A stretch of 64,000 bases of DNA from assembly GCA_025210525.1 (NCBI GenBank), contig JAOARP010000060.1, forward strand, positions 57,985 through 121,984. Direction: 5' to 3'. The notes under the pieces were generated by a model, which was not told where the DNA came from, did not search any database, and saw only the letters and a list, made by a program, of their open reading frames with translations. Positions 43,879-53,161 of the stretch are shown in pieces. The stretch is from Marinisporobacter sp. GTDB lineage: Bacteria; Bacillota; Clostridia; Peptostreptococcales; Thermotaleaceae. A program made the position numbers and the translations under genes. Position 1 is the stretch's first letter, and each line of letters begins with the position of its first letter.

Positions 43879-43945
43879 CATATTAGAATAAATTTAGAAT
43901 ACATTTTATTATAATAACAATGGATAATTGAGGAGGAGAATCAAG

Positions 43946-44722
43946 ATGAGAATATGGATTATTAATCGGAAGCTTGTTTTAAGTATAGTGGTATTATTTC
44001 TATTTGTAGGGGTGTCGTTTTTTTATCTTGGAGATTTTGGAGAAATGATTGTGGGTGTAATGAATAGGGACAAAACTCTACCTATATATTGTGTAGATCA
44101 GGAGCAGAAAAAGATTGCTATAAGCTTTGATGCAGCTTGGGGAGATCAATATACACAAGGAATATTAGACACTTTAGATAAATACAACGTAAAAACTACA
44201 TTTTTCTTAGTAGGGTTTTGGGTAGATAAATATCCAGATATGGTAAAAAAAATTCATGATAAAGGCCATGAGGTGGGAAATCATTCTAGTACCCATCCAC
44301 ATATGTCAAAATTATCAGCAGAACAAATTAGCAAGGAGTTAAATGAGACAGGAGGGAAAATTGAAAAAATTACAGGGCAAAAGCCTATTTTATTTCGGCC
44401 ACCCTTTGGAGATTACAATAATCGATTAATTGATACAGCAAAAGAGAATGGATATTATACGATTCAATGGGATGTAGATTCTCTTGATTGGAAAGAATTA
44501 GGAACTCAACCGGTGGTAGATAGAGTTACAAGAAATGTAAAAAATGGATCTATTGTGCTGTTTCATAATAATGCAAAGTATGTACTAGAATATTTACCTC
44601 TTGTCATAGAGCGACTTCAAAAAGAAGGATATGAAATTGTTCCTATATCAGAGTTGATCATAAAGAAAGATTTTTATATAGATCATACAGGAATGCAAAA
44701 GTGTAAAGAAGAGAAAGAATAA
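43946..44722 (+). CDS. pdaB: PdaB-type sporulation polysaccharide deacetylase
   Basis: 258 residues from the ATG at 43946, behind GGAGGAG; a TTG at 43928 is upstream of this SD. An N-terminal membrane anchor precedes a NodB domain: AISFDAAWGDQYT, TTFFLVGFW, GHEVGNHSSTHPHM and RPPFGDYN. The AWGD variant of the first motif is typical of PdaB, needed to maintain spores in late stages in Bacillus. The C-terminus is about 20 residues longer than in Bacillus. The gene's original left neighbour was probably the Na/Pi symporter gene (see repeats). Confidence 0.85.
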   Translation: MRIWIINRKLVLSIVVLFLFVGVSFFYLGDFGEMIVGVMNRDKTLPIYCVDQEQKKIAISFDAAWGDQYTQGILDTLDKYNVKTTFFLVGFWVDKYPDMVKKIHDKGHEVGNHSSTHPHMSKLSAEQISKELNETGGKIEKITGQKPILFRPPFGDYNNRLIDTAKENGYYTIQWDVDSLDWKELGTQPVVDRVTRNVKNGSIVLFHNNAKYVLEYLPLVIERLQKEGYEIVPISELIIKKDFYIDHTGMQKCKEEKE

Positions 44723-44750
44723 TATAAGTTTTTGATATATAAATAGGATA

Positions 44751-44779
44751 TTGACTTTATTTAAAAAGTTTTGTATAAT
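44751..44779 (+). promoter_or_regulatory. promoter of the NSS T-box operon
   Basis: TTGACT (44751-44756), 17 bp, TATAAT (44774-44779). Confidence 0.85.
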
Positions 44780-44785
44780 AATACA

Positions 44786-45021
44786 CAATTATAAAAAGTT
44801 AAAATGCTATGAAAGAGAATAGTAGAAAAAATCATGTTTTACAGAGAGTAAGTCAGTGGTGAGAGACTTGCAAACTAGTTTTTTGAACCCGCTCTTGAGC
44901 AGATGGTGATGAAGCCATTACGATTCTAATCACGTTACGATTAGCTTAAGTGAGCCAATTGGCTAATAAGGGTGGTACCGCGAGTAAGCTCTCGTCCCTT
45001 CGTGGGATGAGGGCTTTTTTG
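44786..45021 (+). promoter_or_regulatory. T-box leader with probable proline specifier
   Basis: The leader contains AGAGAG, a GGTG element, the T-box bulge AAGGGTGGTACCGCGAG (44968-44984) and a terminator stem (44988-44998 with 45004-45014) followed by T6. In the specifier region the bases after GAA are CCCGC (44888-44892). Aligned with the valS leader of this same window (GAA-G-GTA), the triplet is CCG; counted from the 3' side it is CCC. Both are proline codons. It should open the transporter operon when tRNA-Pro is uncharged. Confidence 0.88.
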
Positions 45022-45086
45022 ATTTTTTGTTTTGAAAATTATGTAAACATTGTTCTCAAGAGGAGTAAAAACAAAGGAGGAGTTGT

Positions 45087-46583
45087 ATGAGTAAACAAGA
45101 ACAATGGGGTAGTAGATGGGGATTTATTGCAGCATCTATGGGAATGGCTATAGGAACAGGTAACATATGGAGATTTCCAAGGGTAGCAGCATCTAATGGA
45201 GGAGGTCCGTTTTTAATTGCTTGGACGGTTGCCTTGTTTGTTTGGGCTATTCCGCTTCTTATGGGTGAAATGGTAATGGGTAGAAAAACAGGACTTGGTA
45301 CAATAGGAGCTTTCCGTGATTTTGTAGGACGTAAATTTGCATGGATGGGTACATGGATTGCAGCCATATGTTTAGCAATTATGTTTTATTATTCAGTGGT
45401 TATGGGATGGTGCATGAAGTACTTTACATTAGCTGTTTCAGGTGCATTTAAACCTGGAATGGGGACAGAGGCTACAGAGGCTATATGGAATACCTTTACC
45501 ACTACACCATCACAGACAATAGTTTTTCACCTTATTGCAATGATTATTGCAGGAACAATTATTTATAAGGGAATCAATGAAGGAATTGAAAAAGCTAGTA
45601 AAATTATGATTCCAACCTTATTTATATTATTAGTTTGTGCCGTAATAAGATCTGTAACCCTTCCTGGTGCTACAAAAGGGCTTGAATATTTATTTAGTCC
45701 AAAGTTATATATGCTAAAAAGCCCTAAAATTTGGCTTGAAGCATTTACTCAAGCTGCATGGTCAACTGGAGCGGGATGGGGTTTTATCATTACTTACGCT
45801 GTATATACTAAAAAGAAAGAAGATATTGCAGCAAACTGTATGATTATGGGATTTGGAAACAATGTAGGTTCTTTAATTGCGGGCCTTACAATACTTCCGG
45901 CTATATTTGCTTTATCTCCAAGTCAAGAATTTGTTAATCAAGCTATTACATCAGGAAATACTGGACTTGCATTTATTTATCTAGCACAGTTGTTTCCAAC
46001 TATGCCAGCAGGAAGAATTTTGGCAGCAATCTTTTTCTTAGCCATGTCGATTGCTGCTTTATCATCACTTCTTCCAATGATTGAGGTAGGAGTAAGAAAC
46101 TTAATGGATATGGGGATGACTCGTAAAAAAGCAACGTTAGTCATTACCATTGGAGGATTTATATTTGGAATTCCTTCTGCGTATAGCTTAGACTTCCTAA
46201 ATAATCAAGATTTTGTATTAGGAATTGGTTTATTAGTGAGCGGATTATTTGTAGCATTTGCTCTTATGAAATATGGTTTAGAAGAGATTAGAAATAAAGT
46301 AATCAATACAGAGTGGTCGGATATAAAGGTAGGAAAATGGTGGAGTATATGTGTGAAATTATTCCCATTATTCTTTGTAAGTCTTACAGGATGGTGGATG
46401 TGGCAAGCGGTAGGATGGTATCCTGACACCTGGTGGAATCCATTAGAAGTATATAGTCCTGGGACAATATTATTTCAAGTTGCGCTTTGGATTTTAATAG
46501 GACTTTTAACGAATAACTTATTGGCAAATAAAATTGGAAAAGGTCGAGATATTACAGAAACCTCTTTAGGAAAGGAGCAATAA
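45087..46583 (+). CDS. neurotransmitter:sodium symporter (NSS) family amino-acid transporter
   Basis: 498 residues, about 11-12 helices. The signature first helix (GMAIGTGNIWRFPRVAASNGGG) holds the unwound Na/substrate site of LeuT-fold carriers, followed by GEMVMG. It imports an amino acid with sodium. A 33-residue protein follows directly, as in the MetPS-type methionine/alanine importers of actinobacteria. The T-box in front points instead to proline as the sensed amino acid. SD AAGGAGGAG. Confidence 0.93.
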   Translation: MSKQEQWGSRWGFIAASMGMAIGTGNIWRFPRVAASNGGGPFLIAWTVALFVWAIPLLMGEMVMGRKTGLGTIGAFRDFVGRKFAWMGTWIAAICLAIMFYYSVVMGWCMKYFTLAVSGAFKPGMGTEATEAIWNTFTTTPSQTIVFHLIAMIIAGTIIYKGINEGIEKASKIMIPTLFILLVCAVIRSVTLPGATKGLEYLFSPKLYMLKSPKIWLEAFTQAAWSTGAGWGFIITYAVYTKKKEDIAANCMIMGFGNNVGSLIAGLTILPAIFALSPSQEFVNQAITSGNTGLAFIYLAQLFPTMPAGRILAAIFFLAMSIAALSSLLPMIEVGVRNLMDMGMTRKKATLVITIGGFIFGIPSAYSLDFLNNQDFVLGIGLLVSGLFVAFALMKYGLEEIRNKVINTEWSDIKVGKWWSICVKLFPLFFVSLTGWWMWQAVGWYPDTWWNPLEVYSPGTILFQVALWILIGLLTNNLLANKIGKGRDITETSLGKEQ

Positions 46584-46584
46584 T

Positions 46585-46686
46585 ATGTCAGGAACATCTA
46601 TTTTTATGATGAGTATAACCTTAGGCTTTTACTTTATAGGATTTATCTTATTGCTCAATAAAGCTTTCAAATCAGGAAATAATTAA
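46585..46686 (+). CDS. MetS-type NSS transporter small subunit
   Basis: 33 residues: a short N-terminus (MSGTSIFMMSITLG), one membrane helix (FYFIGFILLLNKAF) and a polar end. The SD AAAGGAG lies within the last codons of the transporter gene and the stop-start distance is 1 nt, so the two are translationally coupled. This matches the small subunits required for activity of some bacterial NSS importers (MetS of MetPS). Confidence 0.85.
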   Translation: MSGTSIFMMSITLGFYFIGFILLLNKAFKSGNN

Positions 46687-46701
46687 TCTTAAAAATTGAC
46701 A

Positions 46702-46738
46702 AAAAGAAGTATGCGATGCATGCTTCTTTTTTTTTTAG
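46702..46738 (+). terminator. terminator of the NSS operon
   Basis: A 13 bp stem with one G-U pair (46702-46714 with 46718-46730) and a run of ten T. Confidence 0.88.
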
Positions 46739-46811
46739 AAAGAAAAGGATACATAATTCATGTAGGAAAGAGAAAAATAAAATAAACTAGTTATTTTGAG
46801 GTGGTAAATAT

Positions 46812-48002
46812 ATGCTGTTTGAAGAAATGAAAAAAATAGGGATTGCAGGGACGAATGGAAAAACTACAACAGCTAAAATGATCTACCATGTATTAAGAGA
46901 ACAGGGAGTATATGTAGGATTTATTAGCAAAGAAGAAATAAGTACAAACGGGGAAAAGCTAGAGACAGATTTTAGTCATTTAAATATAGAAAATATATTT
47001 TATCTTTCAGATGAAATGACTAAAAAAAATGTAGAAATTATCATTATGGAAATAGATCACAGCTTTTTTGATAAAAAAGTTTTACAAGGTATGGATTTTG
47101 ATATGATTGTATATACAAGTATAGAAATGGATGATATAAAAAATATCGATGAAACAAAAAAATATATGGATTTACAAAAGGATATTCTAAGTAATTTGTC
47201 ACATAAGGGGATACTCATTATTAATACAGATGATAAAAATAGCTTTAAATTATTAGAAAATATAAAGAATCGATTGATTATTACCTATGGATTTTCTTCT
47301 AAAGCTACTATAACAGCATCTAGTATAGAGATTGCACCTATTGAGTTTAATTGTTGTATACAAAGGGGAATTACCTCTTTGAATAATATAGATTTAGAGC
47401 CTATGGAAGTTCCTATTGCTATGAATTTTATTGGAAAACATAATGTGTATAATGCTTTAGCTGCTATTACAGCTGTATTGATTTTAGGGATTTCACCAGA
47501 AAATGTTAGAAATGCATTAAAAGAATTGAAAAAAATAAAAAGAAGAATGTATAAGATTCAGGATAATGAGTATCAAATTATAGATGATAGATGTGAAAAT
47601 CCAGCGAGCTTTGAAGTAGTTTTTGAAGCTGTTCAAAGTGTTGATTATAAAAAATTAACGATTGTTAATAGTATTATAGGGAATAAAGGAATAGAACTAA
47701 ATAAAAGGAATGCTAGGATTATTGCAAATTGGATAAAGGGATTAAAATCTGCTAAATTAATTACAACTTGTAGTATAGATGTAGTAGAGGATGAAGATCA
47801 GGTCTCAGAAGATGAAAAGAAAGGGTTTTATGAAGTATTGAGAGAAGATGAAATCGTCTATGAACATAAGGAACGGTTAGAAGATGCACTTAATAGTGCT
47901 TTATCTCATGCAGGAAGGAAGGATTTAATTTTGCTTCTTGGAGGAAGAGGAATGGACCAAGGAGAAAATTTAATTAAAAAGCTTTTAAAAGAGAAAAAAT
48001 AA
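46812..48002 (+). CDS. Mur-ligase-like protein lacking the N-terminal UDP-binding domain
   Basis: 396 residues. The sequence begins almost at once with the ATP loop IGIAGTNGKTTTAKMIYH, followed by a central domain (IMEIDHSFFDKK, NFIGKHNVYNALAAITAVLILG) and a C-terminal Rossmann-like domain ending LLLGGRGMDQGENL. It resembles MurE, but the first 90 residues that bind the UDP moiety are absent, and the usual DYAHNP/DYAHTP segment is replaced by DDRCENP. It may join a peptide or amino acid to a non-UDP acceptor. Start ATG behind GAGGTGG. Confidence 0.8.
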   Translation: MLFEEMKKIGIAGTNGKTTTAKMIYHVLREQGVYVGFISKEEISTNGEKLETDFSHLNIENIFYLSDEMTKKNVEIIIMEIDHSFFDKKVLQGMDFDMIVYTSIEMDDIKNIDETKKYMDLQKDILSNLSHKGILIINTDDKNSFKLLENIKNRLIITYGFSSKATITASSIEIAPIEFNCCIQRGITSLNNIDLEPMEVPIAMNFIGKHNVYNALAAITAVLILGISPENVRNALKELKKIKRRMYKIQDNEYQIIDDRCENPASFEVVFEAVQSVDYKKLTIVNSIIGNKGIELNKRNARIIANWIKGLKSAKLITTCSIDVVEDEDQVSEDEKKGFYEVLREDEIVYEHKERLEDALNSALSHAGRKDLILLLGGRGMDQGENLIKKLLKEKK

Positions 48003-48109
48003 ATTTCTCTTTTTATTTTTTTGCATAATCTCGTCCGCAGGTGAATAAATATAGTTGTAGATTGACCCTGAAAAAGTACATAAGAATTAGGAAGGAGCGT
48101 GGGGGTTAA

Positions 48110-48754
48110 ATGACGGATCGAGTAATTGATACAAATATAGTAACCGTTGTAGGTAAAATGCATTCATCTTCAGTATTTAGTCACGAAATGTACGGAGAAG
48201 GGTTCTATACTTTTGACATAAAAGTCCCTAGATTAAGCGAATATAATGATATATTGCCTGTAACCATTTCAGAACGATTAATGATGGATTTAGATATCGA
48301 TCAAGGAGCGATTGTTAAGATTGAAGGGCAATTGCGTTCATACAATAAATATGTGAATGGGAAAAATAGGCTTATTTTAACTATATTTGCTCGGGATTTA
48401 TCCGTATGCGAGGAAGAGGAAGTAAAGAATCCCAATCAAATTTTCTTAGATGGATATGTATGCAAAGCACCTGTATACAGGTCTACACCCTTTGGAAGAG
48501 AAATTACAGATATGTTGATTGCTGTGAATAGACCTTATAATAAGTCAGATTACATTCCCTGTATTGCTTGGGGCAGAAATGCAAGATTTTCAGAAAAACT
48601 AAAGGTAGGAGACCATATGAAAATATGGGGAAGAGTACAAAGTCGAGAATATCAAAAAAAATTAGGGGAGGATTCAGTAGAAACAAAAGTAGCTTATGAA
48701 GTGTCTATATCTAAAATGGAGATGAGTGAAGAAAATAATAAAGAGGAGCAATAA
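48110..48754 (+). CDS. single-strand DNA-binding-like protein with two OB folds
   Basis: 214 residues. Two tandem domains of about 95 residues each show OB-fold features (VTVVGKMHSSSVF...FTFDIKVPRL and IFLDGYVCKAPVYRSTPFGREITDMLIAVNRPY, the latter very SSB-like, followed by YIPCIAWGRNA). Such duplicated SSB relatives, sometimes without the acidic tail of true SSB, are found in Clostridia. Start ATG behind GGAG. It probably binds single-stranded DNA; the specific role is unknown. Confidence 0.8.
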   Translation: MTDRVIDTNIVTVVGKMHSSSVFSHEMYGEGFYTFDIKVPRLSEYNDILPVTISERLMMDLDIDQGAIVKIEGQLRSYNKYVNGKNRLILTIFARDLSVCEEEEVKNPNQIFLDGYVCKAPVYRSTPFGREITDMLIAVNRPYNKSDYIPCIAWGRNARFSEKLKVGDHMKIWGRVQSREYQKKLGEDSVETKVAYEVSISKMEMSEENNKEEQ

Positions 48755-48761
48755 AAATAAA

Positions 48762-48822
48762 AATCATACTTTTTCTGTATAGAGTTAGGTTTAAAAATTA
48801 CAGGAAGAGTATGGTTTTTTAT
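48762..48822. repeat. covarying hairpin element, copy A (also terminator)
   Basis: A 61 nt element whose ends pair (AATCATACTTTTTCTGTA with TACAGGAAGAGTATGGTT) and which ends in T6. The same element recurs at 53973-54032: the first 25 nt match in 24 positions, and the stem differences are compensatory (C-G in A, T-A in B). Confidence 0.75.
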
Positions 48823-48842
48823 TACTCTTTGATAAGATTTTG

Positions 48843-50313
48843 CTAAACAATCATTTTACGAATAATTTGAGATAGAGATTTTATTCCTGTTTCCATTTCT
48901 TTTGTAGAAGCATATGAATAGGAGAGACGAATGTAAGGACTTTTTTTGAATCCATAAATATATCCAGGATTTATTAATATATTTTCTTTTAGGGCAGTAG
49001 TAAATAATTTTTCAGTAGAGATTGGTTTATTAAGTTTTAGCCAAATGTAGAAACCCCCACTAGGGATATTCCAAGTTGCCATGTCATAAAAGTATGTTTC
49101 AAGAAGATGTAACATATATTGACTTCTTGCTTTTAATTTACTTCTTAGAGAAATTAAATGTTCTTCATAGAGATGATCTCGAAGTAGCAAGGTTAGCATC
49201 CACTGAGATACAGAACTTGCGCCATAATCTGTCTGCATTTTTATATCTCCTAGACGATTAATGATTGACTCTGGACCTACAATCCAACCTATTCTTAACC
49301 CTGGTGCTAACGATTTTGAAACGCTACCAAGATAAAGGACATTTCCAGAATCATCGATTGATTTTATCGGATTTTGGGGGGGACAATCAAAGTAGAGTTC
49401 TCTATAAGCATCATCTTCAATGATGGGTAGTTGGTTTTTTTTACACCATTTTAGTAATTCATTCCTTCGTGAAGAACCCATGGTTAAACCTGTAGGATTA
49501 TGAAATGTGGGAATGGTATAGAGAATGGAGTTTCCTTCTTTAAGTGTTTTTTCATCGATCATCCAAGGAATTGGCCCCTCTTTATCCATGGGGATGGCTT
49601 TCATTCGAGTTCCTGAAAATTCGAAAACCTTTAAGGATTTTATATAAGAGTTTTCTTCAACAAAAACAGTTGAGTTACCACCAAGTAGACTTACTGAAAT
49701 GAGTTGCAATGCTTGCAATGAACCTGAAACGATCAAAATTTCTGATGGCTTGATGTCTAAATTATGTTTTTTAAAATATTTACAAAGCTCTACTCTAAGT
49801 TCATACAAGCCAAGAGGTTCTAAATAATTGAAAGGAACTTGTAACTTTGCTAGATGAAATAGAACCTTTGAAATAGCGTCATGAGGCATGAGTTCAGACG
49901 ATACTTCTCCTGTGCTAAGGCGAATGATTGGGTCAATAAATTCATATTTGTTGATTGCTTGAATGGTTGGGATATTAGATTTATGGAATCCGTGTTCAAT
50001 ATAATGATTCCAATCAGGTGGAGAATTTGTAAATAGAAAGGACCAAGAATTATTTGCTATCATAGTACCTTTGCCTACTTTTGGCTCGATAATGCCTAAA
50101 GATGATAGCTCTGAAAGGGCCGAAACAATTGTGCTTCGATTGACATTGAAAATTTTTGCTAGTTCTCTTTGAGGAGGTAATACATCACCGCAGAGCCAGT
50201 CACCTTTGTATATACGATTCTTAAAAAAGCTTACTATTTGATCAACCAATGATAGCTTTGACTTCTTGTCTGGTTGCCAATCTATAGTGATATTTTTTTG
50301 ATAAATCGGTCAT
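48843..50313 (-). CDS. MocR-type GntR/aminotransferase regulator with N-terminal frameshift
   Basis: A GntR winged helix (VLPPQRELAKIFNVNRSTIVSAL) is fused to a fold-type I aminotransferase domain with the PLP Lys in GSVSKSLAPGLRIGW. The longest uninterrupted frame starts with TTG at 50249 without SD. A proper start exists at ATG 50313 behind GAGGTGATC; it reads MTDLSKK, but is one base out of frame. Dropping one A from the A7 tract (50293-50299) joins it to NITIDWQPDKKSKLSLVDQI, the usual MocR N-terminus, giving 489 residues. MocR proteins use PLP-bound ligands to control amino-acid or vitamin B6 genes; the divergent aminotransferase is the obvious target. Confidence 0.82.
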
Positions 50314-50423
50314 ATTGATCACCTCGTTTTTAAATGGTTGGTTTGAGAATTTAAATTGGTTGGAGCATTTGTGTTAAGTATAGTGCATAATAAGAGTAAA
50401 TTCAAGAAAGGGTAGGTGGAATT

Positions 50424-51545
50424 ATGAAAATTAAAGATTTCAAATTGGAAGTATTTTTTGGGAAACATGAATTTACGGCACCATACTTATTGACCCAATC
50501 AGATTGTGCATCTATGTCGATTCATGAAGTACTTGATCTTGAACAAGATGCTAAGGAAGAATTTTTAAATAGCTGGCTTGGATATACTGAAGTATCTGGT
50601 AATCCAGAATTAAGAAAAATAATTTCAGATTTATATACGACAATGACTCCTGAAAATATTGTTGTCCATGCAGGAGCCCAGGAACCTATATTTAACTTTA
50701 TGAATGTCCTATTAGAGAAGGATGATCATGTAATTAGTCAATTTCCTATCTATCAATCCCTTTTTGAAGTTGCTAATTCAATTGGTTGTGAGGTTTCTAA
50801 ATGGTCTATTGAGCAGGGAGAAGAGGGTTGGCTATTTGATATCAATAAATTAGAGAAGTTGATTCAACCTAATACGAAATTAATTGTACTGAACAGCCCA
50901 AATAATCCAACAGGCTATACATTAACGAAAGAAGAAATTGAAGCTATTGTTGTAATTGCTAGAAAACATGATATTTATGTATTTTGTGATGAGGTTTATA
51001 AGGGTGTTGAGCTAGATGGAAGTAAACGACCGTGGTTTGCAGATTGTTATGAAAAAGGGATTTCGCTTGGTGTAATGTCAAAGTCATATGGATTGGCTGG
51101 ATTGAGAATTGGTTGGTTAGCTACACAAGACAATGAACTTATTGAAAAGCTTATCAAAATGAAGCATTATACTAGCATTTGTAGCAGTGGACCATCAGAA
51201 TTCCTTGCTATGATTGCACTAAAACATAGTGATCAAATTCTTGAAAGAAATCTAAAAATCATCAAAGAAAACCTAAAGATTGCAGAAGTATTTTTCAATC
51301 GATATCCAAACTTATTTGAGTTCAATGGTCCAATGGCTGGTCCTGTTGCATTTATAAAGATGAATATGGATATGCCAATTGATGAATTTTGCGACAAATT
51401 AGTAGAAGAGAAAGGTGTCTTGTTGTTACCGGCAAACATTTATGCTTTTTCGGGAAACTATTTTAGAATGGGATTTGGAAGAGAGAACTTTGCTGAAAGC
51501 CTTGAAAAATTTGAAGAATACCTTGTGGAAAAGAAATATGTGTAG
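50424..51545 (+). CDS. class I/II PLP-dependent aminotransferase
   Basis: 373 residues. Fold-type I motifs: LNSPNNPTGYTL, FCDEVYKGVEL, VMSKSYGLAGLRIGW with the Schiff-base Lys, and FRMGFGRENF near the end. It is divergent from the MocR gene and 8 bp upstream of the ornithine-cyclodeaminase-like gene, forming an operon. It is different from the aminotransferase at 3678. SD AGGTGG. Substrate unknown; an amino acid that is also handled by the next enzyme is likely. Confidence 0.9.
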   Translation: MKIKDFKLEVFFGKHEFTAPYLLTQSDCASMSIHEVLDLEQDAKEEFLNSWLGYTEVSGNPELRKIISDLYTTMTPENIVVHAGAQEPIFNFMNVLLEKDDHVISQFPIYQSLFEVANSIGCEVSKWSIEQGEEGWLFDINKLEKLIQPNTKLIVLNSPNNPTGYTLTKEEIEAIVVIARKHDIYVFCDEVYKGVELDGSKRPWFADCYEKGISLGVMSKSYGLAGLRIGWLATQDNELIEKLIKMKHYTSICSSGPSEFLAMIALKHSDQILERNLKIIKENLKIAEVFFNRYPNLFEFNGPMAGPVAFIKMNMDMPIDEFCDKLVEEKGVLLLPANIYAFSGNYFRMGFGRENFAESLEKFEEYLVEKKYV

Positions 51546-51553
51546 GTGATGAA

Positions 51554-52552
51554 ATGAAAACTTTGATGCTAACAAAAAATGAAGTTAATAAACTACTTAA
51601 TATGCAAGATGCTATACAATCGGTGGAACAAGCTTATAGGATTTATGCACAAGAAATGTTAGAACAACCTCCAATTATGTCTATTGATGTTCCTGAAAAT
51701 AATGGAGAACTAGATATTAAGTTTTGCTACTCTAAGGTTGATGAGATTATAAGCATTAAAAGTGCAAGTGGGTACTGGGATAATTTAAAATCTTACAACT
51801 TGCCTACTTTAGTAGCTACAATCATTCTTCTTGATGGTAAAACAGGTTATCCCCTTTGTATCATGGATGGGAGTCTGATTACGGGTTTTAGAATGGGTGC
51901 AGCAGGTGGCGTCTCAGCAAAAATATTGGCAAGAAATAATTCGAAAAAAGTAGGAGTCATTGGTGCTGGGAATCAAGCCCGTATGCAAATTAAGGCAATA
52001 AAGGAAGTAATGGATATAGAATTTGTAAAAGTATGGGCACCATCATTAGAGGATATGCAGAAGTACAAAATGGATATTGAACAAGAATTAGAATTGGATG
52101 TGAAAGTATGTGAAACAGCTGAGGAGGCTGTTGGTGAAACAGATATTGTTGTCACTGCCACACCTGGAAAGAGTCCTATTGTTAAATCTGATTGGATTAA
52201 GGACGGGATGCATATTATTGCAGTAGGTGCTGATATGGAAGGAAAGCAGGAACTAGAACCAGAAATTTTCAATCGTTCAAAGGTGTTTGTTGATTCTATT
52301 GAGCAATGCTTAGAACGAGGAGAAACTAGAAATGCTGTGAAATTAGGTAATATTACTCCTAATGATATCCATGCTGAGCTTGGTGAAGTCATACTAAAGT
52401 TAAAAAGGGGAAGAACGTTAGATAGAGAAATCACTATCTTTGATACGACTGGGATGGGGATTCAAGATAATACGTTAGCCACACTACTTTATAGAAAGGC
52501 GAAAGAATGTGGAGTAGGCATGGAGATTGATCTATTGAGCATAGCAAAGTAG
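51554..52552 (+). CDS. ornithine cyclodeaminase/mu-crystallin family protein
   Basis: 332 residues. The N-terminal part holds the substrate-site pattern (IKFCYSKVDEIISIKSASGYW, DGSLITGFRMGAAGGVSA), followed by the NAD-binding loop VGVIGAGNQARMQIKAI (about residue 135) and AVGADMEGKQELEPEIF. Members include ornithine cyclodeaminase, alanine dehydrogenase and imine reductases. In an aminotransferase operon it may reduce or deaminate a cyclic or imino intermediate. Start ATG behind TAGGTGATGAA. Confidence 0.9.
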   Translation: MKTLMLTKNEVNKLLNMQDAIQSVEQAYRIYAQEMLEQPPIMSIDVPENNGELDIKFCYSKVDEIISIKSASGYWDNLKSYNLPTLVATIILLDGKTGYPLCIMDGSLITGFRMGAAGGVSAKILARNNSKKVGVIGAGNQARMQIKAIKEVMDIEFVKVWAPSLEDMQKYKMDIEQELELDVKVCETAEEAVGETDIVVTATPGKSPIVKSDWIKDGMHIIAVGADMEGKQELEPEIFNRSKVFVDSIEQCLERGETRNAVKLGNITPNDIHAELGEVILKLKRGRTLDREITIFDTTGMGIQDNTLATLLYRKAKECGVGMEIDLLSIAK

Positions 52553-52607
52553 ACATTTTTCATATCAATGATATCCTATCATTTATTGCATATAAGGGGG
52601 AATTGGG

Positions 52608-53111
52608 ATGATTAGTACTACGAGATTAAATATTGTAGAAGCAATTGAAGCGGATATTGAAACGATCATTGAAATAGAATCTCATGAAGAAAATCGGAAT
52701 TTTTTGTGGATTGGAACCTATGAAGAGCATAAGGCTGAGATAGAAGATGATAACCATTTGTTATATATCTTTAAATCAAAAGCTGATGAAAGAATTATTG
52801 GTTATTTTTTAGCTAGAATTGATGGAAAATCAGATATATTTGAATTGCGTAGAATCGCCATAACGGATAAGGGACTAGGATTTGGAAAAGAAGCTACGAA
52901 AGCAATTATAAAATATGCTTTTGAAGATTTTGGTGCAAACAGGTTTTGGCTGGATGTATATCCTGATAATATTATAGGGATTAGACTCTATGAAAGTCTT
53001 GGGATGCATCGTGATGGAGTATTAAGACAAAACTATAAGTCATCACGCGGATATCTAGATCAAATAATATATTCCATGCTTAGATCAGAGTATTATCAAG
53101 ATTTGATGTAA
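52608..53111 (+). CDS. GNAT-family N-acetyltransferase
   Basis: 167 residues. The acetyl-CoA-binding core is seen in LRRIAITDKGLGFGKEATKAIIKYAFEDFG and the RimI-like end ENIIGIRLYESLGM-type motif (PDNIIGIRLYESLGMHRDG). It probably acetylates a small amine or amino acid. SD AGGGGGAA. It may be the third gene of the operon, 55 bp after the OCD gene. Confidence 0.9.
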   Translation: MISTTRLNIVEAIEADIETIIEIESHEENRNFLWIGTYEEHKAEIEDDNHLLYIFKSKADERIIGYFLARIDGKSDIFELRRIAITDKGLGFGKEATKAIIKYAFEDFGANRFWLDVYPDNIIGIRLYESLGMHRDGVLRQNYKSSRGYLDQIIYSMLRSEYYQDLM

Positions 53112-53161
53112 ACTTGCAGTGTTTATATCTAAAAAAATAAGAATCGCTTACATTGACAGAT

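Noticed and set aside
44888..44908. TGG or ATG triplets further downstream in the NSS T-box as specifier (Trp or Met)
   Set aside because: They fall after the GAA-specifier position and the CTTGAG segment shared with the valS leader, so they do not lie in the specifier loop by alignment.
48762..48822. IS-type terminal inverted repeat
   Set aside because: The two copies are in direct orientation, are hairpins ending in T-runs, and no transposase lies between them.
51973..52434. 153-residue antisense frame inside the OCD gene
   Set aside because: It is a shadow of the real gene, without SD and with biased composition (Ser/Ile rich).
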